Shown here piece after piece: positions 60,991 to 64,000 of a stretch of DNA of 64,000 bases. The position numbers and the translations under genes are program-made. Positions within the stretch are counted from its first letter, which is position 1, and each line of letters begins with the position of its first letter. This DNA is from Rhinopithecus roxellana (taxonomy: Eukaryota > Chordata > Mammalia > Primates > Cercopithecidae), in the NCBI RefSeq assembly GCF_007565055.1, contig NC_044550.1:91976174-92040173 (forward strand), given 5' to 3'. Under the pieces are notes generated by a model. That model saw only the letters and a program-made list of their open reading frames with translations. It was not told the DNA's origin and searched no databases.

Positions 60991-62400
60991 CTACCACAGA
61001 TGTGTTCTGAGTTATTTTCATATCTTATTTTTCTTAATATTGAGTTATTTCAATTCCATTTTACTTTCAAATTCCAGTGAAACACTGATGTTCTTTGAAA
61101 AAATTGTGTGCAAAACATGTTAAGCAATTTGCTATATGATCAAATGTGTTCTGTACAATTATTGTTTTTTTTCAAAGTTAAAAAAACTATGATACTTTCC
61201 CTATTTATTATATAATTATGAAAATATGGGTGAATTTATATTATCTTTTAAATTAAAATTAATAGAAATTTAATAAGAAGGGTTTTGAGGAGATGTGCCA
61301 AATAAAAATTTTAAAAATCAAATTCAAGTTCTTGAGATAAAAATATTAATCATGTATTCAATTAACTACAAGATGAGACTGGGGAAGGAAATGTATGTAA
61401 TTATGAAGGGACTCTTAAGACCTTTAAAATATTTTGAACATTAGCTAAATTGCCATTGTTGTGGATGATATAGTTGGCCAATAAGATCCTTAAGGTCTGA
61501 AATAACAATTTCTCCGCCCCCTGGAAATGCTGTTACTGATTTTTCAGTTAACTACTTCTTTAAGAATTATATGTTGCCAAAGACAGATATGTCATCCCAG
61601 AATACATGCTCTTTTGAGGCAACCTGCATTTAATGACTAGTGAATATAGTATGGAAAATTAAAGTCCCATGCCCTGTGCCTCAAAACTGTACAATTAGAT
61701 AGGACCATCCCATTTCAGCAGCTCACCATTGGTTCACCTAACACGTTTGACTCACACTTCAACGCCTTCCAATGTCAATAGTTAGTTTCTTTATACTGAG
61801 GGCATTCCTGTTACAGTTTTCACATGAGTTTGCAAGAAAACTTTCCAAGAAACAATGACTAAGACATAAATAGTGATACTTCAAGATCTTCTAAAGAAAA
61901 ATGTGTTCTGATCGGATTTATTTGCTGAGAAAATTATTCCAAGAAGGCAAGATTATAAAATCAGATGCAGTTAGAAAACCACTGAAGCATTCCAGATAAA
62001 TGTTTGTCATAGAGAGGAGAATGACTATGGTAATAGATTAAAAGAGATGCATCTTGGAGATATGTAGCATGTAAATGTTGCAGAGTTTGGTAACTGCATT
62101 GATATAGAGAAACAAGACAAGAATGACATCCAGATTCCTTCCTCAGACAACTGGGAGAACGACAGAATAATGAGGCAACCTTGTAGCAGCAGATGATGAA
62201 TTCAAGCTTGGCTTTGCTCTGTTTGGGGCATCAGGACAAGTATTTTCACAATACCATCAGAGGCAATACATGTCACTGAACTAAAAATATTGATGGAAGA
62301 ATTATCACCATAAAATATGGAAACTTTAAGATCTATTGACCTGGAAGTGCTCAGAAGGAGGCTTTGGAGACCATTCCTACCATTTACAGTATATAGTTAT
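60991..62400. other. Intron, nothing recognised
   Basis: AT-rich; no exon or confident repeat. Confidence 0.4.
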
Positions 62401-62714
62401 TACTGTAGTCCTCTCTTACCTATCATTTCCCTTTCCATGGTTTCGGTTACCCACGGTAAATCCCTGTCCAAAAATATTACATACAATAAGATATTCTGAG
62501 AGACAGACAGATTACATTCACATAACTTTTTTTATAGTATATTGTTACAATTCTATTTTATTTTAGTTATTGGTATTAATCTCTCACATACCTAATTATA
62601 AATTAAACTTTGTCATAGGTATGTTCATATAGGGAAAAACAGTACACATAGGGTTTCTGGCCTCCACTGGGGGTCTTGGAACGTATGCCCCATGGGTAAG
62701 AAAGGACTACTTTT
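62401..62714. mobile_element. Tigger-type (TcMar) non-autonomous element
   Basis: The ends ctgtagtcctctcttacc (62403) and ggtaagaaaggactac (to about 62710) are inverted repeats. They match the CAGTAGTCC...CTTATCC ends of Tigger elements. Inside are ttttatagtatattgttaca and tccactgggggtcttggaac. TA precedes the left end. No transposase frame. Confidence 0.8.
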
Positions 62715-62835
62715 CTACATGCACAGCAATGTTGTAGCACTTTATGCACATTAATTCACTTAGTCTTAAAAAAATGAGATAGGTTAAATTATTAAAGAAT
62801 ATTTTATAAATGGCAAAACTGAGTCAAAGAGAAGT

Positions 62836-63173
62836 TGAGAGAGTTCTTTTATTTTTTTTTATTTTTATTTTTTTTTTGAAGCGGAGTCTCGCTCTGTCGC
62901 CCGCACTGGAGTGCAGTGGCCGGATCTCAGCTCACTGCAAGCTCCGCCTCCCCCGGGTTCCCGCCATTCTCGTGCCTCAGCCTCCCGAGTAGCTGGGACT
63001 ACAGGCGCCCGCCACCTCGCCCGGCTAGTTTTTGTATTTTTAGTAGAGACGGGGTTTCACCGTGTTAGCCAGGATGGTCTTGATCTCCTGACCTCGTGAT
63101 CTGCCCGTCTCGGCCTCCCAAAGTGCTGGGATTACAGGCTTGAGCCACCGCGCCCGGCCTGAGAGAGTTCTTT
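62836..63173 (-). mobile_element. AluYR-like (Old World monkey type), antisense
   Basis: Body 62850-63159 with gcagtggccggatctcagct and an ending of ccaccgcgcccggcc. Perfect 14 bp target duplication tgagagagttcttt at 62836-62849 and 63160-63173. Confidence 0.94.
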
Positions 63174-63811
63174 GAGTTAGAGAGTAAGTTATGGTAGCAC
63201 CTGGATAAACACCCTTCCTATTAAGTTACATAGAATCTTTCTGAAGAGTATCTTGGAGTGTGTCCATTTCTCCCACCAATATAGCATTGTTGGGGCATAT
63301 AGTGCCTCAAGCACCCTAAGAAGGATCAAGAGGAATTGGAGGAAAAATGAGACGCGTGTTAAATTAAAATTCACGGGATGAGTGCAAAAGAAAAGTATCC
63401 AACAATGAAGGGCAAATATTATGAGTATAAGTAGAAAAAGACTGAAAATGGCTGTCAGATACAGCAATAAGCAAGTCACTGTTGACAATAAAAATGGCTA
63501 GGAATAGTCTAAGTAAAGCTAAACTCAAGTTAGCCCTGAGTTAGATAGTCAGTAGAAACACAAGACAGTGGCTATAAAATTAGGAAATAAATTATGCTTT
63601 TTGCAACACAGAAGAGAAAAAAGAAATCAAGTAATATAGCTTTCATAGAATGAATTGTTAAGAAATTAAAATATTGTGGACAGAATAATAATAATATAGA
63701 TAGAAAGATAGATAAAATCAGTGTGTGACTGCAAAGTAAAAGAAAAAGAGTTTGACAGGCAATAGAGAGGTAGTTTCATGAAAGTTCTCATACATACACA
63801 TACATGTAGAT

Positions 63812-63860
<49 letters not shown>

Positions 63861-64000
63861 GAAAACCATAATAACCATAAAAATCTATTAACATGTTTGG
63901 TTATTAATGGGAAGAAGAACGGAAGAAGTTAAAGTTAATGAATGAATACAGTAATGAGTAAAGCATATAAACAACCAGAAAGGGGCATGAGCTAGAGGAA
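63174..64000. other. Intron with a GATA repeat
   Basis: No exon or interspersed repeat apart from the GATA tract. Confidence 0.45.
63812..63860. repeat. GATA tetranucleotide repeat
   Basis: About 12 uninterrupted GATA units, likely length-polymorphic. Confidence 0.95.

Larger units (their letters stand above)
1..64000 (-). other. FSTL5: FSTL5 gene body (two exons, one complete intron, two partial introns)
   Basis: Two adjacent minus-strand exons (32227-32423, then 12234-12354) read in register through the EF-hand region of follistatin-like 5, so the whole window lies inside this transcription unit. The first and last exons, promoter, Kazal exon, Ig-domain exons and polyadenylation site are not seen here. 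The complete intron (12355-32226, 19,872 bp) begins gtatg and ends ttag; the other two introns run off the window. All Alu and L1 copies described here are therefore intronic and are present in the pre-mRNA in the orientation opposite to the strand given. The paralogue FSTL4 has the same layout, but the residues match what I know of FSTL5. Confidence 0.9.

Overview
This window is primate nuclear DNA and almost certainly comes from an Old World monkey such as a macaque or baboon. It is AT-rich, has two short coding exons with consensus splice sites, and is full of Alu, L1, MIR, hAT, Tigger, MaLR and ERV1 repeats. Two young Alu copies (53269-53568 and 62850-63159) carry the GGCCGGATC variant in place of the human-type GGCGCGATC. 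I know this variant from the AluYR subfamilies of Old World monkeys.

The only gene recognised is FSTL5 (follistatin-like 5), read on the minus strand. Two consecutive exons are present: 32227-32423 (197 bp) and 12234-12354 (121 bp). They join in phase 0 and encode the linker after the Kazal domain plus the EF-hand pair. The 19.9 kb intron between them lies wholly in the window. The rest is parts of the neighbouring introns: downstream 1-12233 and upstream 32424-64000. Nearly all the other short open frames are Alu, L1 or simple-repeat translations, or chance.

Repeats by region. 1-12 kb: an old L1 split by an AluY, a hAT remnant, an AluJ, a MaLR LTR, two antisense Alus and a 5'-inverted L1. 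12-32 kb (inside the complete intron): a small polyadenylated retrocopy, a palindrome cluster, L2-like and MIR pieces, three full antisense Alus, a long near-perfect hairpin, three L1 blocks (one with a foldback rearrangement) and a second MaLR LTR. 32-48 kb: a second 5'-inverted L1, old antisense L1s, a MIR, a roughly 290 bp GGAA/GGGA-type tract on an Alu tail, and an inverted Alu pair. 48-64 kb: a 1.56 kb GC-rich solo LTR with a 4 bp target duplication, an Alu, hAT pieces, antisense L1, two AluYR-like copies, a roughly 199 bp tandem duplication, a Tigger remnant and a GATA repeat.

I see no new multigene system. The most unusual items are structural. They are the perfect 50 bp inverted copy of an L1 3' end inside the same L1 (26.8-27.4 kb), the palindrome cluster at 15.6-15.8 kb, the 90 nt hairpin at 21.7 kb, and the 171 bp retrocopy at 14.9 kb, which has its own polyadenylation signal, A-tail and target-site duplication.
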